From assembly GCA_032871835.1 (NCBI GenBank), contig CM065298.1:97463891-97527890 (forward strand): a stretch of DNA of 64,000 bases, given 5' to 3'. Shown here piece after piece: positions 11,197 through 23,935 of the stretch. Every line of letters starts with the position of its first letter. The stretch's first letter is position 1. Both the position numbers and the translations under genes were made by a program. Under the pieces are notes generated by a model. That model was not told the DNA's origin and did no database searches. It saw nothing but the letters and a program-made list of their open reading frames with translations. Source of the DNA: Dipteronia dyeriana (taxonomy: Eukaryota > Streptophyta > Magnoliopsida > Sapindales > Sapindaceae).

Positions 11197-11733
11197 TGTT
11201 AGCATTATATAAAGAAATTAAATCTCGTATCGTATATATAAGTATGAATAGACGCGTATCTAGAAGCACAACGGAAACAATTCAAGTTATAGAGAATCTT
11301 AATCTCGACTCCATAATGGTGCAATAACCTGAAAAGAAAACAAAGAAAACAATAGAGAATCTTCTACTCTCTTCTCACCTTTCTCAGACTGTCTATTGGG
11401 GAGACAATTCTGTTATGCGTTATGTGAGTGAGAGTAGGGACCCCCTATATGTAGTATAATTTCCTAGAATCTTAAGTCATAAAGGATTCTTAAAATCCTA
11501 ATAGGTCGACCAGTCCTAAAAGGAATACTAGGCCCACACATATACAATAACTCATACCATATCCTACATATATTTAATGTAGTTAAGGTGCACCAAGCCC
11601 AACAATATTGATCACATTTATAACGGGCTGTATCCGGTCAACTCTCACTTACTTAAACACTCCAATCAATTCGGTTTTTATAAACTCAAAATGTAATGTA
11701 ATATGTTGCACATAATTTTATAAAAATCTTACA
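11197..11733 (-). repeat. 3' LTR of the protein-poor element (copy A)
   Basis: It starts tgttagcattatataaag and ends aaaaatcttaca on the plus strand, with TG...CA ends. It matches copies B (30190-30728) and C (63099-63646). The next bases, ttctcccacttgag, give AAGTGGGAGAA on the minus strand, the polypurine tract that marks this as the 3' LTR. Confidence 0.85.
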
Positions 11734-12490
11734 TTCTCCCACTTGAGCTATATAGACATTATTATTTTAGATTTGAAAATTCATTTTAGAAAACAACATT
11801 TGGAATTGACAAACAATTATATGTGGCCACAAAGAATGTTTAAGAGAGTAACATATTCCTTCCCCTTAGTCCAATAGAACCTCAAGTATCCAACTACAAA
11901 GACCATTACATCTTTAATAGACATAAGACCATATGTAATCAAAATACCCTTAGCTCTACCTACCCGGGTAAAATGGTATGTATGTGTGGTATGGAAATTA
12001 CATGCAGGTGTGATCATCATGCCTATTCTATATAGGTCCAACTTCGTATAATGCGAAACAGCTTAAGGCGAGCAAACTTAATGTCTTGAACATCTTACAC
12101 TCATTTGCCAAACATTTGGACCACGAGTTAAACCTCCCTTAAGACGGGCAAATATTTCTATCTGAAGTAATGTTCACTCATCGGTGGAAACTTTTTACCT
12201 TATGAGTGAACTGCGTTCTCAAACTAAAAGCTTGAGATTGCTTGCCATAACCAACTATCCGTGTGCACACATTAAAAAATATGACAAACATCTTAACATG
12301 CATATACAATATATTCTCAAGAATATGAAACAAACATGCACCGAATAAATGCAGTTAATCTAATTAAATACAACTCCCACTAACCAAACACATCAAAAAT
12401 ATCAATCATACAATACATGATATAGTATGCTCCACAAAACCTCCGGAGTCTAATATCTTGGTTAGTGTATCAAGAGTTATTTTACCTATG
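11734..12490 (-). other. Internal 3' region of the protein-poor element
   Basis: Non-coding DNA conserved with 63647-64000 of copy C through at least 350 bases. It includes a 74-codon minus frame at 12041-11817 (start MDLYRIGMMITPACNFH). The same frame in copy C is 67 codons long at 63933-63730. No known domain is recognised. The region ends at the Athila insertion site. Confidence 0.6.
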
Positions 12491-12495
12491 GCTAT

Positions 12496-14210
12496 TGATC
12501 GTGTCAAACTAGACTTGTTGACTCTCGCAATAGCACGAGGTCACAACGATAGTTTAGTGACAATGTAGGGATCGTTCCCACAGGGAAAAAGGTTCTGATT
12601 ACTGGAACTCAAAGGCTTATCAACTATTTGAACAATCTAAAAACATGAGTTTTCAAGAATTGTAATCAAGTATACTAACTCAAACACAAACTAAATTACC
12701 TAACTTAACACATGTAGAAATGTATGGTAAACATGTTAGAACTCGAATCCGCTTTAACCCTCCTAATAACACACTTCGACTTTTTTGACTCCTAATTCGT
12801 GCGTGTACATGCTGTAGATTCGTATTCCCTAAACAAATCTCTAACCTCTCTCGATGTATTAGAGATCGTATCTATACATACCTGAAATCTTTCTCAAGTA
12901 ATCCGGACAATATGTATAGACCCATTAAGCACTTAGAATACAATTCAAACCCTATACGCTAGCCTAGTGGTTCTAGCACTTTCTAGTCAAGTATAGTGAA
13001 CATTTATCTAAGCATTGTCAAATACATCTCCTCTCGGTACTTAGCATCCAACCATATATCGATTACAAAATGATCAATTAAATAAAAGCCTTAAGCATTC
13101 AAAACATCCATATAGCTTCACAAGCACAAAACTAGAGAAATCAAAGAGTCGATCACATATGAATAAATGGCTAAGCATCATCTGGTTCTAACATAAGAAT
13201 AATTAGCTCATTCTATACAAAAATAACCATAGATGAGCTAACATCAATACACATCATGAATTAATATAAAGAAACAAGAGAAGAGAAGAGTTGAAGAGAT
13301 AAAACTAAATTGTAGATTCAATCTCTTGTAGCTTGAGCTTCCCTAGCTTCCTTGGATCAACCAAACCTTGCCCTAGCTTATCAAACCATGAAGAACTCGG
13401 TCCAGAAATGAAGAGAGAATTCTAAAATCGTCCAAGTGCAGAGCAGGTCTGGTGTGTTTGTTAATTCTCAGATCTCCTTTCTCTCACCTCTCTTTCTTCA
13501 CTTTATAGGCAACAACAAGCCCTCCCCCCCCCCCCACTTAAGTAGGAGGGTCCCATAGACACCCTCTCATCCTCTAGAAACATCCCCCCTCACTGTTTTA
13601 TCAGAGATAAGAGAAAGGGTCCCACAATAAACCCACTAATCTGTTCGCGAAACAGAGGTTTCACACTCTGCCATGATGTGCGGTACGAAGTGCGGTTCAC
13701 TTCGATGCCGTGTACCGCACATCAGTTTAATTATGGTTGCTAGAAGTTTGCACGGTACGTGATGCGGTTCGCGATTCTTTCTAGCGTGGTTCGCGTACCG
13801 CGCTTGAAGCCTTATATAATTTCCTCTGCCATCTCGCGCGGTTCGTGATGGGGTTCACTTCGACGCTGCATACCGCACATATTCTTCTGCTCTTTTGCGC
13901 TGTACGAAGTGCGGTTCACTTCTACGCCGTGTACCGTACTTTCTTCTAGTGAAACTGCTGTCCTGCTGCGCGGTACGAAGTGCGGTACACACTTCCTTCT
14001 AGTGCGGTACGCGTACCGCACTTGTCATTCTATGCCGAGCTTTAAACCTTCTTTTCACTTTGAACGCTCTCGGTTTTGCACAAGGATAACTCCTGGCTAT
14101 AGAGGACCTGTTTAAGCACTTAGAACTTCAAAAGATGGAGTTTGCAAAGAAAATGAGAGAAAAACTATACAAAATGACGGGTACGTAAAGCATGAAAAAC
14201 GAGCTTATCA
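12496..14210 (-). repeat. Athila 3' LTR
   Basis: Begins tgatcgtgtcaaac and ends acgagcttatca on the plus strand. It contains a C homopolymer near 13527-13540 and a cluster of GC-rich hairpins at 13675-14021. The polypurine tract adjoins it at 14211. Confidence 0.95.
13675..14021. repeat. Cluster of GC-rich hairpin repeats in the 3' LTR
   Basis: Five diverged units start near 13681, 13755, 13837, 13898 and 13968. The clearest has outer arms GATGTGCGGTAC and GTACCGCACATC around an inner GAAGTG...CACTTC hairpin. The core word is tgcggtacgaagtgcggttc. The GC content contrasts sharply with the AT-rich surroundings. Confidence 0.85.
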
Positions 14211-14223
14211 AATACCCCCAAAC
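14211..14223 (-). other. Athila polypurine tract
   Basis: aatacccccaaac on the plus strand is GTTTGGGGGTATT on the minus strand, directly before the 3' LTR start TGATAAG. It primes plus-strand DNA synthesis. Confidence 0.9.
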
Positions 14224-14230
14224 CAGAATT

Positions 14231-14250
14231 TTTGCTCGTCCTCGAGCAAA
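14231..14250 (-). promoter_or_regulatory. Conserved Athila palindrome before the polypurine tract
   Basis: The minus strand reads TTTGCTCGAGGACGAGCAAA, a 20-base inverted repeat with arms TTTGCTCG and CGAGCAAA, about 10 bases upstream of the polypurine tract. This motif followed by GTTTGGGGG is a known hallmark of Athila 3' ends. Its role is not established; RNA structure or priming are possibilities. Confidence 0.7.
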
Positions 14251-15784
14251 ACCTGGGACAAAAAATTGTAGGAGAACTAAAATGTATCTAGATTTACTTT
14301 ATTTCTTCCTGAATCAACTGAAGAACGAGATGAGGATTTGGGTAAATCAAAAATCAGAAAACTAGCATGCTAAGACCACTGAGGAGTGCAGACCAAGGTG
14401 CTTCAACACGAAGGATTACAATTCCAGGCTACATTGTGACTCTAGATCCATAAGTATCGAACACAAAAGTCATATGAATGCATTTCGCCTTGACTCTAAA
14501 CCTTACCGGATTCAACTCTCGTTTTTCCACATAGATCCTAGGCTCACTCAAAAAGCATATGTGCAACACTGGAGTTATGCATGAAAAGATTAAGAAATGC
14601 ACATATGAAAATCTTTGAACGTTAGTATTTTAGGAGAAGCGAAAAAGTAAACGAGAATCAGACAATATCATGTTACCATGGTAACTTTTCCAAATACAAG
14701 TCCTTCCCAAAGATCAGCTAGGACTTCTATTTTGTTTCACTGGGTTATGTCAATGGTATGGCGAGGCTCGGTTTGTATGGTATAGATACAAGTGAGGCTA
14801 GTGATCAAGCTTGGCTATTCAAAGTACAAAAATGAGTAACCTTATTTGCTAGCCCAATTTACTAGGCGTTGATTATACACCAGAGAATTAAGTGGCTCTA
14901 AAGGTGTTGACTATCATAACTTTTTCATTCTTCGGCATCTATTTTTTTTTTTAGAGAAATCAAAGATCTATATCAAGATGGTTCATTTGGCTGCATTTCG
15001 AACTGCACAAATTGCCGAGCTTCTTTATTTAAGCCTTCATTAGAACAACTAAGTCATGATCTTAGCCGGTTGGGTTTGTGTTTAGGAATTGTGATGTAGT
15101 GTGTAACATGGCTAGATAAATTCACACGGAAATTTTTAGCACACACGGTTATGGGACGTGTTTAGGCCATTGTCTCAAGTTTCACACATAAGCCTATTTC
15201 ATCTCAAAAGGTACAGAACAAGCGGAAATGAAACCATGGCAACAAACTCATAAATAATTACAAACATGCCTGATTCGTAAGGATGCCTCCTAAATGCCTA
15301 ACGGAAAAGTGTATAGAGAGGTAAATAACATTATCGCTCAAGTGACGCATTTCTGGACTCTATAGACTTACAGGGTAGTCTCCACTAATGGCCTAAACAT
15401 TTCAAGTGCGCTACCCTCTTCATTGAGACACTATAGAGCCCGGAAAGATGTGTGCAAGCCATGTGGTGCGGCTTTAGTAAGCAGAACCTTAGTGGTACAA
15501 AGCATGCAACAACTGTCTGAAAAAGGCATAACCCAAAAGCATCTCGTTCGAGCAGGATTAGTGCTCTGAAATTCTACTTAGCAAGAAAAACAAAAACTTT
15601 TGTACAATGTATCATGTTCTCTAAATTTCTAGTCCAACACCCCCAAACCAAATCTAACATTATTCTGAATGAAAATTCGAAGCGAAAACTAAATAAATCC
15701 GAAAAAATTCCGAAATATGCTAAACAAAAACCAAAATGAGCTATCTACACATTTCGTATAATATGCTAAGTTTACTGGATATAA
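14251..15784 (-). other. Athila 3' untranslated region
   Basis: About 1.5 kb of non-coding sequence between ORF3 and the palindrome. No frame of note and no tandem repeats seen. A long 3' untranslated region here is normal for Athila. Confidence 0.6.
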
Positions 15785-17151
15785 TCAACAAAACAATAAT
15801 AAAATGGAAAAAACAATCATAAACACAAAATTTTGATAGAGATATCCTAGCAGCAGACTGCAAGTGCTATAAGTGTCCCTTTCCTCTGTCCTGCCATGCA
15901 GCTGCCTCATTTGTTCGAATCCTCTCAGCCTCTGCTGTAGACTCTGAGTAGCTTGGTCTTCAGAAATTGAGATACCGGTTGAAGACGGGCGAGGTCTCCT
16001 CCTCCTCTGATAAGTCTGGAAGCCCACTTACGTCCGGATGTTAGCAAGATCATCTCTCTGATCTCTCATCTCTTAAAGATATCCAACCTTGAATAGATCA
16101 GATCTGTCTTCTCCCTCACTACCTGCAGGCTATCCTCGAGGCTAGTCATACCAAGCTGGATGCCCTCTACAGCGCTCAAAATCTTGGCTAGCATGGATTG
16201 CGATGCAGGATCCTCGTAGTCCTGGTCCTCTTCCTCTGATTCCCCAAATTCGAAATCAGGCTTCTCTTCACCCAGAGTGCTAAATGGACCCTCAACAATC
16301 CTCTGCCACTTCTTTTCCTTGATTTTGATTGTAACATCCTGCAATGATCTTTTATTAAGGTCCCTAATGAGGTTGATCTTTACTTCATCCGTGGCAATTT
16401 CTAGGACTCCTTTCTTTTTTAGGAAAGCAGTGATAAGGCTACGATAGATGATTGACCTTGGCTTTGCTTGCGGATGCATATTAATCGAGGCTGCCTCTAA
16501 AATTGCATTCATTATAATTTGGCCTATATCAATCCTTGTCTGATCTTGGATGCAGCTGAGTAAATCTGCTTTTGGCTCTGAAACTGTAGTCTTGTGAGTG
16601 GTTGGTAGGAGGGAGAAAGTGTTGAATAGGTTCCAAAACGCCAACTCCTGAGGAAGCTCTGACTGCTTAAGCATGTGACCATGCTCCCACACACCATCAT
16701 CTGTCCCTTTGAGTGCCATATCCAAACTTGACTTCATGTTATGCCTGCTCGTATACCCTTTGCTGAGTTGTGGGTAGTCTGAAGTGCCAAAGTGAGCATT
16801 GATCTTGGTGGGATTGATCATGACCGGTATGTCTCTTACCAAAACCGGTCTACCTTCCTTCACTGCCTTTGGAATCATACTGGCGTAGAACTCTTTTACC
16901 AATGAAACATTAGCGCCCGTCGGGACATTGACAAAATTCTACCATCTCCGTTGTGTCACGGTCGTGGGGACTGGTGTGTCCTTGAGTTCTATAAGATGCA
17001 TACCTCTCTCAAAGATAATGTTCGCACCGATGAGCTTTTCCATTTGCCTCCCATAATCATGGTTTCGCACACACTGATGCGGCACTCTGGATGTTGATCC
17101 GACAATCCTCTTTTCGGCAGGAGTGGACTTTGTATTCTTCTTGGGAGGCAT
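15785..17151 (-). pseudogene. Athila ORF3 (envelope-like position; plant transposon protein domain)
   Basis: The likely start is MPPKKNTKSTPAEKR at 17151. A TAG at 16941-16939 interrupts after TTVTQRRW, and the frame then continues from NFVNVPTGANVSLVKEFYAS. The core (LVKEFYASMIPKAVKEGRPV, then INPTKINAHFG, LAFWNLFNTFSLLP, IIMNAILEAA) fits the putative plant transposon protein domain (PF20167 type) usual at this Athila position. An acidic stretch (FGESEEEDQDYED) and a coiled-coil-like tail follow. A stop and a frameshift separate the last 80 codons (16027-15785), which end in the hydrophobic FVFMIVFSILLLFC. Its role is unknown. Confidence 0.75.
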
Positions 17152-18249
17152 CTTTAGTTGTGAGATTATGTTCCTGCAAAAACAAACCAAGAAAAAAAAA
17201 CACAAAAAACACAAAAACAAACCACAACCACTCTTAGTTCTAGCGCTTCAACAAACAAAATCAACATGACAACCCAAAGCATCTATCTCCTTTTAAGCTT
17301 TCACAAAATTGTTGCCAAGCATAGCCCCAAATATAACCCAATTTATTGATTATTCTTCCAACATAGGCAAAAAACTACTCACACAAATATAAAAAAAAAC
17401 AACTCAATCACACCCACATTCACCTTAAAATTGGAATCTCTTCAAAAACCCACAAATCCACACACAAAAATTGCTCAAAAAATCTATCAATACTATATTA
17501 TGGAATTTTGTGTGTGATTGTGGTCTACATAACAAATTGAAACTCAAGAAAAGCAACTACAAGAAAACCCCCCAAAAATTTCAAAACCCTAACCTACCCA
17601 ATCATACATAAAACTATGCCCTAGCTTATTTTGATTGAAATATGCTTAATCTAGGGCAAGATTCCATGAATAAAAGATAAAGAGAGAGAGAGGAGGAAGT
17701 TAGATCTACATATCGGTTGAATTCGTGGTAGACCTTAGCTTGAGAGAGTTTTGAAAGGAGGGGAGAGGGAAGAATGAGAGATGTCGAGATTTTGGTTCTT
17801 TAAATCTTGAAAATTCTCAAGAGATGCAGTACGAAGTGCGGTTCACTTCGACACTTCGTACCGCACTTACCTGCTTATACGTGGCTCAACGCTCGTTTCA
17901 AAGGCCCAGGTGCGGTACGTGATGCGGTTCGCATCGACACATCGTACCGCACCTAGGCATTTAAATTCTTCTGCCTTCATGCGCGGTATGAAGTGCGGTA
18001 TGCACTTCTTTCTGGTACGGTACGCGTATCTCACTTCTTACTAGCTATAGCCTGATGAAGGCTTTCCTCTTGCTCTAGGCTTTTCCAGAATTTTTGCCCT
18101 CCCGTTTACACTCCTAAACTCTTTCAAACACTCACAAAATCATATCAAATGTGAAGAGAAAAATGGGCGATTCATCATGCAATAAAACCAAAAACAAATA
18201 TACCATTCGAAAGGAAATTTAAATTAATACTGAAAACTAAACTTACTAT
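17152..18249 (-). other. Athila spacer between integrase and ORF3
   Basis: Non-coding, A-rich (plus strand) toward ORF3, with a GC-rich hairpin cluster at 17821-18035. A hydrophobic reading just upstream of ORF3 in its frame (17220-17152) comes from an A/C-rich repeat and is probably fortuitous. Confidence 0.5.
17821..18035. repeat. Hairpin repeats inside Athila that resemble the LTR hairpins
   Basis: Three units repeat the LTR motif. One has GCAGTACGAAGTGCGGTTCA with CACTTCG...CGTACCGCAC; a second is gtgcggtacgtgatgcggtt...cgtaccgcac; a third is gcgcggtatgaagtgcggta...ggtacgcgta. The same core words occur in both LTRs. Confidence 0.8.
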
Positions 18250-19267
18250 TTACAGATATGGTACCTTTCCTTCGTTCTCGGGTCTCGGAGGTGGATTACC
18301 TCCATGATTTGATCGGTCTCGGAGGTGGATTACCTCAATGATTTGATCAGTCTCATGCTCTCGGTAGATTTTCAACCTTTGTCCATTTACCTTGAAGCTT
18401 TCCCTTGCGTCATTTTCAATTTCCACCGTTCCATATGGGAAAACACGCTTCACAATATATGGGCCTGTCCATTTGCTCTTCAACTTTCCAGGGAAGAGAC
18501 GAAGTCTTGAGTTGTACAGTAAGACTTGATTACCCATCCGAATGTCCTTCTTTACCAATCGATTATCATGCCATTTCTTACTTTTCTCTTTGTAAATCCG
18601 GGCATCCTCATAAGCATCTAGACGTATTTCTTTTAGCTCATTCAACTGGATAAGTCTCTTTACACCAGTAGATCTCATATTGAAGTTTAATGCCTTTACC
18701 ACCCAAAAGGCTTTGTGCTCCAACTCAACTGGAAGGTGACATGCTTTTTCTGAACACTAACCTGAAAGGAGACATGCCAATTGGAGTTTTGAAAGCGGTT
18801 CTGTACGCCCTTAGTGCATCATCGAGCTATTTTGCCCAATCTTTTCTCTAAACCCCCACGGTCTTCTCTAGAATACTTTTGAGCTCGCGGTTCGATATTT
18901 CAGCTTGCATGTTTGCTTACGGATGGTAAGGAGTGGTCACTCTATGCCTTACACCATATTTTCTGAGCAATGCTTCAAATTGTTTATTGCAGAAATGTGA
19001 CCCTCCATCACTCACTATTGCCCTTGGCGTGCCAAACCGTAAGAAAATATGTTTCTTTAGAAACTCAGTGACTGTTTTCGTATCACATGTTGGAGTGGCC
19101 ACGGCTTTAACCCATTTGGACACATAGTCCACTGCTACAAGTATGTATTGATTCTTGTGTGAATTTGGGAAAAGGACCATGAAGTCTAAACTCTACACAT
19201 CAAATAATTCCACCTCCAACAAGAAATTCAATGGCATTTCATCTCTTTTACTGATGTTTCCGGTTCT
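18250..19267 (-). pseudogene. Athila integrase and C-terminal domain
   Basis: 19180-18917 reads [20 protein letters not shown], then [19 protein letters not shown] and [10 protein letters not shown], a stop where Gln is expected, and ANMQAEISNRE. All three DDE acidic residues are therefore present, but the frame is cut. After a frameshift, 18723-18250 carries the C-terminal part (LDAYEDARIYKEKSKKWHDN, MGNQVLLYNSRLRLFPGKLK, SKWTGPYIVKRVFPYGTVEI). A direct repeat of ggtctcggaggtggattacc lies at the extreme end (18280-18336). Confidence 0.85.
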
Positions 19268-21106
19268 TTAGCACCGGTCACACGCTTCTACAAAGCTTCT
19301 AGCATCATGAAAAAGGGTAGGCCACCAAAAACCCGATTGAAGAATCTTTCGTGCTGTTCGGATTCCACCAAAATGTCCCCTACACTCTCTGGAGAGACAA
19401 TGGCCCAAAACGCTATTCATCTCTTCTTTTGGTAAGCACTTTCTTATCATTCCATCCGCGCAAGTCCGGAACAACAATGGCTCATCCCTCTGGTTATAGT
19501 TCATGTCAATGGGCATAATATCACTGGCTAGATAGTTCACATAGTCTGCAAACCATGGAACCATAAGATCTTTCAGTGCGAAGAGTTGCTCATCTGAAAA
19601 CTTCTTATTGATTGGAATCACTACCTCTTCCTTTTCATCTCTTTCTAACCTGGATAGGTGATCTGCTACAAGGTTCTCTGTTCCTTTATTATCCTTGATT
19701 TCCAAGTCGAACTCTTGTAGGAGCAATACCCATTTTATCAAACGAGGCTTCGTGTCTTTCTTGTTCAACAAATACTTGATGGCTGCATGATCTGTGTACA
19801 CAATGACCTTTGAACCTACCAAGTACGATCTAAACTTGTAGAATGCAAACACTATAGTCAAAAGCTCCTTTTCTGTTGTTGAATAATTAACTTGGGCGTC
19901 ATTCAAGGTTTGGCTTGCATAATAGATCACATGAAGCCTCTTCTCTTTCTGTTGCCCCAAAACTGCTTCCACAGCAAAATCATTGGCATCACACATCAAT
20001 TCAAACGGCAAACTCCAATCTGGGGTAGAAATGATTGGAGCCGATGTAAGCTTCTTCTTCAAAAGGCCAAAAGATATATGACACCCTGCATCAAATACGA
20101 AAGGTGAATCTTTCATCAACAAAGTACACAAGGGCTTCAAAATTTTCGACAAGTCTTTGATAAAGCACCTGTAAAACCCGGTGTGCCCCAGGAAACTCCT
20201 AATTCCTTTAACTGACATATGAGGTGATAACTTCTCTATCACTTCAATCTTCGCTCTATCCATTTCTATTCCTCGGCTTGAAATTCGATGACCGAGCACT
20301 ATCCCTTCTTTCACCATAAATAGACACTTCTCCCAATTGAGAACAAGATTCGTTTCCGCACATCTCTCCAACACAAATGTCAAGTTCTTTAAACAGTTGT
20401 CAAAAGATGTCCTGAAAACCGAGAATTCATCCATAAAAACTTCTATAAAATTCCCCACCATGTCAGAGAATATTGCCGTCATACACCTCTGAAACGTAGT
20501 CAGAGCATTACATAACCCAAACGACATTCTTCTGTAGGCAAATGTCCCATAAGGACATGTGAAGGTGGTCTTTTCCTGATCTTCGGGGTCTATAGGGATT
20601 TGGTTATATCCTGAATAACCATCAAGGAAACAGTAGTATTCTTGTTTCGCCAATCTTTCAAGCATCTGATCAATAAAAGGCAGCGGGAAATGATCTTTCC
20701 TTGTAGCACTATTCAGCTTCCGGTAGTCTATACATACTCTCCATCCAGAAATATTTCGGGTGGGAATCAATTCATTGTTGGCATTTTGTACTACTGTGAT
20801 CCCACCCTTCTTTGGCACTACCTGAACATGGCTCACCCACGGACTATCCGAAATTGGATATATAATTCCTACATCTAGAAGTTTTAAGATCTCTGCCTTT
20901 ACCACCTCCTTCATGTTTGGGTTCAATCTCCTTTGGTGCTCCACTGATGGCTTGAACTGCTCTTCTATCAAGATCTTGTGCATACACAAGGATGGGATAA
21001 TTCCCTTAATATCTGAAATAGACCACCCTATAGCTTTCTTATGCTCTCTAAGAACTCTCAACAACTTTCCCTCTTCCACCTTATTCAACAGAGATGACAA
21101 AATCAC
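19268..21106 (-). pseudogene. Athila reverse transcriptase, RNase H and integrase zinc region
   Basis: A 612-codon open stretch. RT motifs: [57 protein letters not shown], then [11 protein letters not shown], where the expected FMDD catalytic pair reads FMDE. RNase [39 protein letters not shown] and [11 protein letters not shown]. It ends in the integrase zinc region ([28 protein letters not shown]) and a TAG. In intact relatives it is one polyprotein with gag and integrase. The D-to-E change should disable the RT. Confidence 0.9.
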
Positions 21107-21166
21107 CGGTAAACTTGTTGGTTCTTCTAGGAAGGCATACCTTAAGTGAGAAGGTAAGTTTTTTAG

Positions 21167-21780
21167 CTAAAGTATTGGAGGCCTTTCTATAGAAGGAGGA
21201 ATTATTGGCTTGCTTTGGCCAAGGTCTTCGAATCTCCATCTATTCTTGGTTCGCCACACCGGTATTACATCCAAACTCGTCGCACAATCCTCTACTTCCT
21301 CATCCTTATCTTCAGTTGTTATGCTTTTACTGATGCAAGCTAGCAAAGGTGCATCCATTTCCTTCATTCTTAGAAGTTCGTCCATACTTGTATCCATACT
21401 CTCCACTCTCAAACAATCATCTACTGGACCCGTCTTCTTCACAATTTTAACCATGTCAAATACGACCTTTTCCTTACCAACTCTTAAAGTCATATTGTCA
21501 TCCCTTAGGTCTATCATAGCTCCGACAGTCTTCAAGAATGGTCTTCCTAAGAGTAGGGTACTTCTACATCTTCCTCCATGTCTAAAATCACGAAGTCAAC
21601 TGGGAAGTATAACTTGTCTACCTTGACCAAAACATATTCCATCACTCCTCTCGGATACTTGATTGATCGATCCGCTAATTGTAAAGTGACATTGGTAGGC
21701 GTCACTTCTCCGACTCCCAACTTTTGAAAAATTGAGAACGGCATTAGATTAATGCTAGCTCCCTAATCAATTAACGCCTT
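21167..21780 (-). pseudogene. Athila aspartic protease region
   Basis: The protease core reads ALID, stop, GASINLMPFSIFQKLG; in Athila relatives the stop position is a Leu within D-L-GAS. It continues as VTLQLADRSIKYPRGVMEYV and LYFPVDFVILDMEED. A frameshift near 21545 moves the rest (MKTVGAMIDLRDDNMTLRVG onward) into the RT frame. The TAG lies at 21765-21763. The protease is inactive. Confidence 0.85.
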
Positions 21781-23814
21781 ACTGAATTCCGACGTACCAA
21801 TGGTACAAGGGAGGGTGAATTTCCCTGGATCCTTCAATTTGGGTGGAAGCTTGTTCTGTAATATAGCACTACATTCTTCTGTCAAAGTTACCATTTCGAA
21901 CTCTTCTAGCTTTCTCTTGTTAGATAGAAGCTCATTCAAGAACTTCGCATAGGTCAGCATCTGTGCCAGAGCTTCGGCAAACGAGATGTTGATGTGCAAT
22001 TTCTTGAACATTTCTAAGAACTTTGCAAAGCTCTGAGCATCTTTATGCTTTCTCAGCATTTGCAGATATGGAATAGGTGGAACATATGTTTTGACTTGTG
22101 GAGGTGTTGATGGTTCACTTTCTTGATCCTTTTCCAAGAACACTTCCTCATTTCTCAACTCTTCATTCTCATCAACCTTAACTCCCTCTCTATCCTTCAT
22201 CACAACCATATCTATTACCCCAAAGTCCTTCGGTAACTCCACATTCTTTCCACTCCTTAGAGTGATTGCTTGACATTGATCTTTCGGATTCGTGATCTTA
22301 TCGCTGGGAAAGGTCCCTTGCTGTCTCATTTGGGCTCCCCTAGCTAATTGACAGACTTGTACTAAATTTTTAATGAAGGCTTGGTTGTGCTGCGATATCT
22401 GGTCTATATTAGCATATAGCTTCTTAAGTGTGGTATATTGGGTGTCCATGCGGCTGTCTATCTTTACCAAGTACTTGGAAAGAAGATCTTCAATTGCTGG
22501 CTTCCTTTCCGCCTCAAAAGCTCGATTCTGGTTCTGATAACTAGGATTCCGACGGTTGTAACCCTGAGATTGCTATTGGTTGTCAAAGCCTGGAGGTTGT
22601 CTCTGGATAAAATTCTGTTGTGGTTGTGGTTGTTGTTGTTGGTTATCCTTCCAAGAAAAGTTTGGATGGTTCCTCCATCCTGGGTTATACGTGTTTGAAT
22701 AGGGATTGTTCTGAGGATTCTGAGTTACTTGTTGGTTGCTGAAGTTTCTGTTATATCCAACGAAAGCAACTTGATCTGACGACTCTGAAGCAAATGGGTT
22801 CCCATCCTGACATTCGGAACTCATATGTGGTCCTGAACATAGCTCACAACAAGCAGCTATAGCATGACTACGTCCCGCATTCATCCTATTCATTTGCTTA
22901 GTAAGTGATTCAAGCTGAGCTTTCACATTTGTCAATTCTTCAACCTCAAGGACACCGGGACCCTTTTTCATCACCTGTCTTTCTTCTCCCCAATGTCTAT
23001 TATTACTGGCCATTCTTTCTATGAATTCATAGGCCACATCTGTTGTCTTTGTTAGGAGCGACCCTCCTGAAGCTGTATCCATAAAATTCCTAGTTGCTTC
23101 TGAGATTCCATTGTAAAAGAATTCCAAAATCTGCCATTTTGCCAATCCATTATATGGACACTTCCTAATCAGCTCCTTGAATCTCTCTCATGATTCGTAG
23201 AGATTCTCCTTATCAAATGCCGCAAAGGAAGTTATGTCATTCCGAAGGCAGGTAGCTTTTCCCGGAGGGAAATACTTGTTCAGAAACTGCTGAGCCAACT
23301 GCTCGAAGAATTCAATGGAATCAGGTGGCAGTGATTGCAGCCATGCTTTCGCTAGGTCCTTTAGAGAGAATGGAAACAACTTCAGCTTGATGAAGTTTTC
23401 TGTTACTCCATTGTAGCGAAAGGTCTCACATATCTAGTTGAAGTTTTGGAGATGCTGGTTCTGGTCTTCATGTGGATGGCCATAGAACTGAATCGTATTC
23501 GAGATCATTTGAATCAAAGCTGGCTTGATCTCAAAGTTATTAGCTGCAGCTGTTGGTCTTCTAATGGACGAAACATTCTGGTCCACCCTTGAACTGATAA
23601 TCTCATGGAGACTCCTTTGGTCAACTCCCATGATATTTACTGGTCATTGGACCAGTTCTGGTTGATCCGTAACTATGGGAGGATTTTGAACATCAGCATG
23701 ATCTGTCATTGCTCTATTTCTTCGTCGATTTCGGCAATTTCTCCTTACCATCCCTTCAATATCTGGATCAAATTGCAGATCTTGCGAACTGTTACTCCTT
23801 GTACGTTGGTGCAT
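21781..23814 (-). pseudogene. Athila gag
   Basis: It begins at MHQRTRSNSSQDLQFDPDIE (ATG at 23814). One frame runs through gag into protease, with only in-frame stops breaking it (near 23641, and at 23434, 23188, 22573 and 21763). The capsid part reads LKLFPFSLKDLAKAWLQSLP, PDSIEFFEQLAQQFLNKYFP and FKELIRKCPYNGLAKWQILE. A zinc knuckle, CELCSGPHMSSEC, lies near 22853-22815, followed by a Gln/Asn-rich stretch and then CQAITLRSGKNVELP and TYVPPIPYLQMLRK, typical of Athila gag-protease linkers. Confidence 0.9.
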
Positions 23815-23911
23815 ACAATAACAACTTGCCTGAAATGATACAATAAGAAATTTAAAAGTAAAACGTTCAAATTAGTTATAACCAAATACTTCCAATATCA
23901 AATACAACTTA

Positions 23912-23930
23912 ATCCCCGGCAAAGGCGCCA
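23912..23930 (-). other. Athila primer-binding site (tRNA-Asp type)
   Basis: The minus strand reads TGGCGCCTTTGCCGGGGAT, five bases after the LTR end. One base differs from TGGCGCCGTTGCCGGGGAT, the usual Athila primer site complementary to tRNA-Asp. Confidence 0.85.
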
Positions 23931-23935
23931 AAAAT

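Noticed and set aside
11145..11327. 60-codon plus frame at the LTR A boundary
   Set aside because: It crosses an LTR edge and is not kept in copies B and C.
17152..17220. Hydrophobic N-terminal extension of Athila ORF3, considered as a signal peptide
   Set aside because: It comes from an A/C-rich simple stretch upstream of a better start at MPPKK.
21210..21626. 138-codon plus frame opposite Athila protease
   Set aside because: Shadow of the minus-strand coding frame; no independent support.
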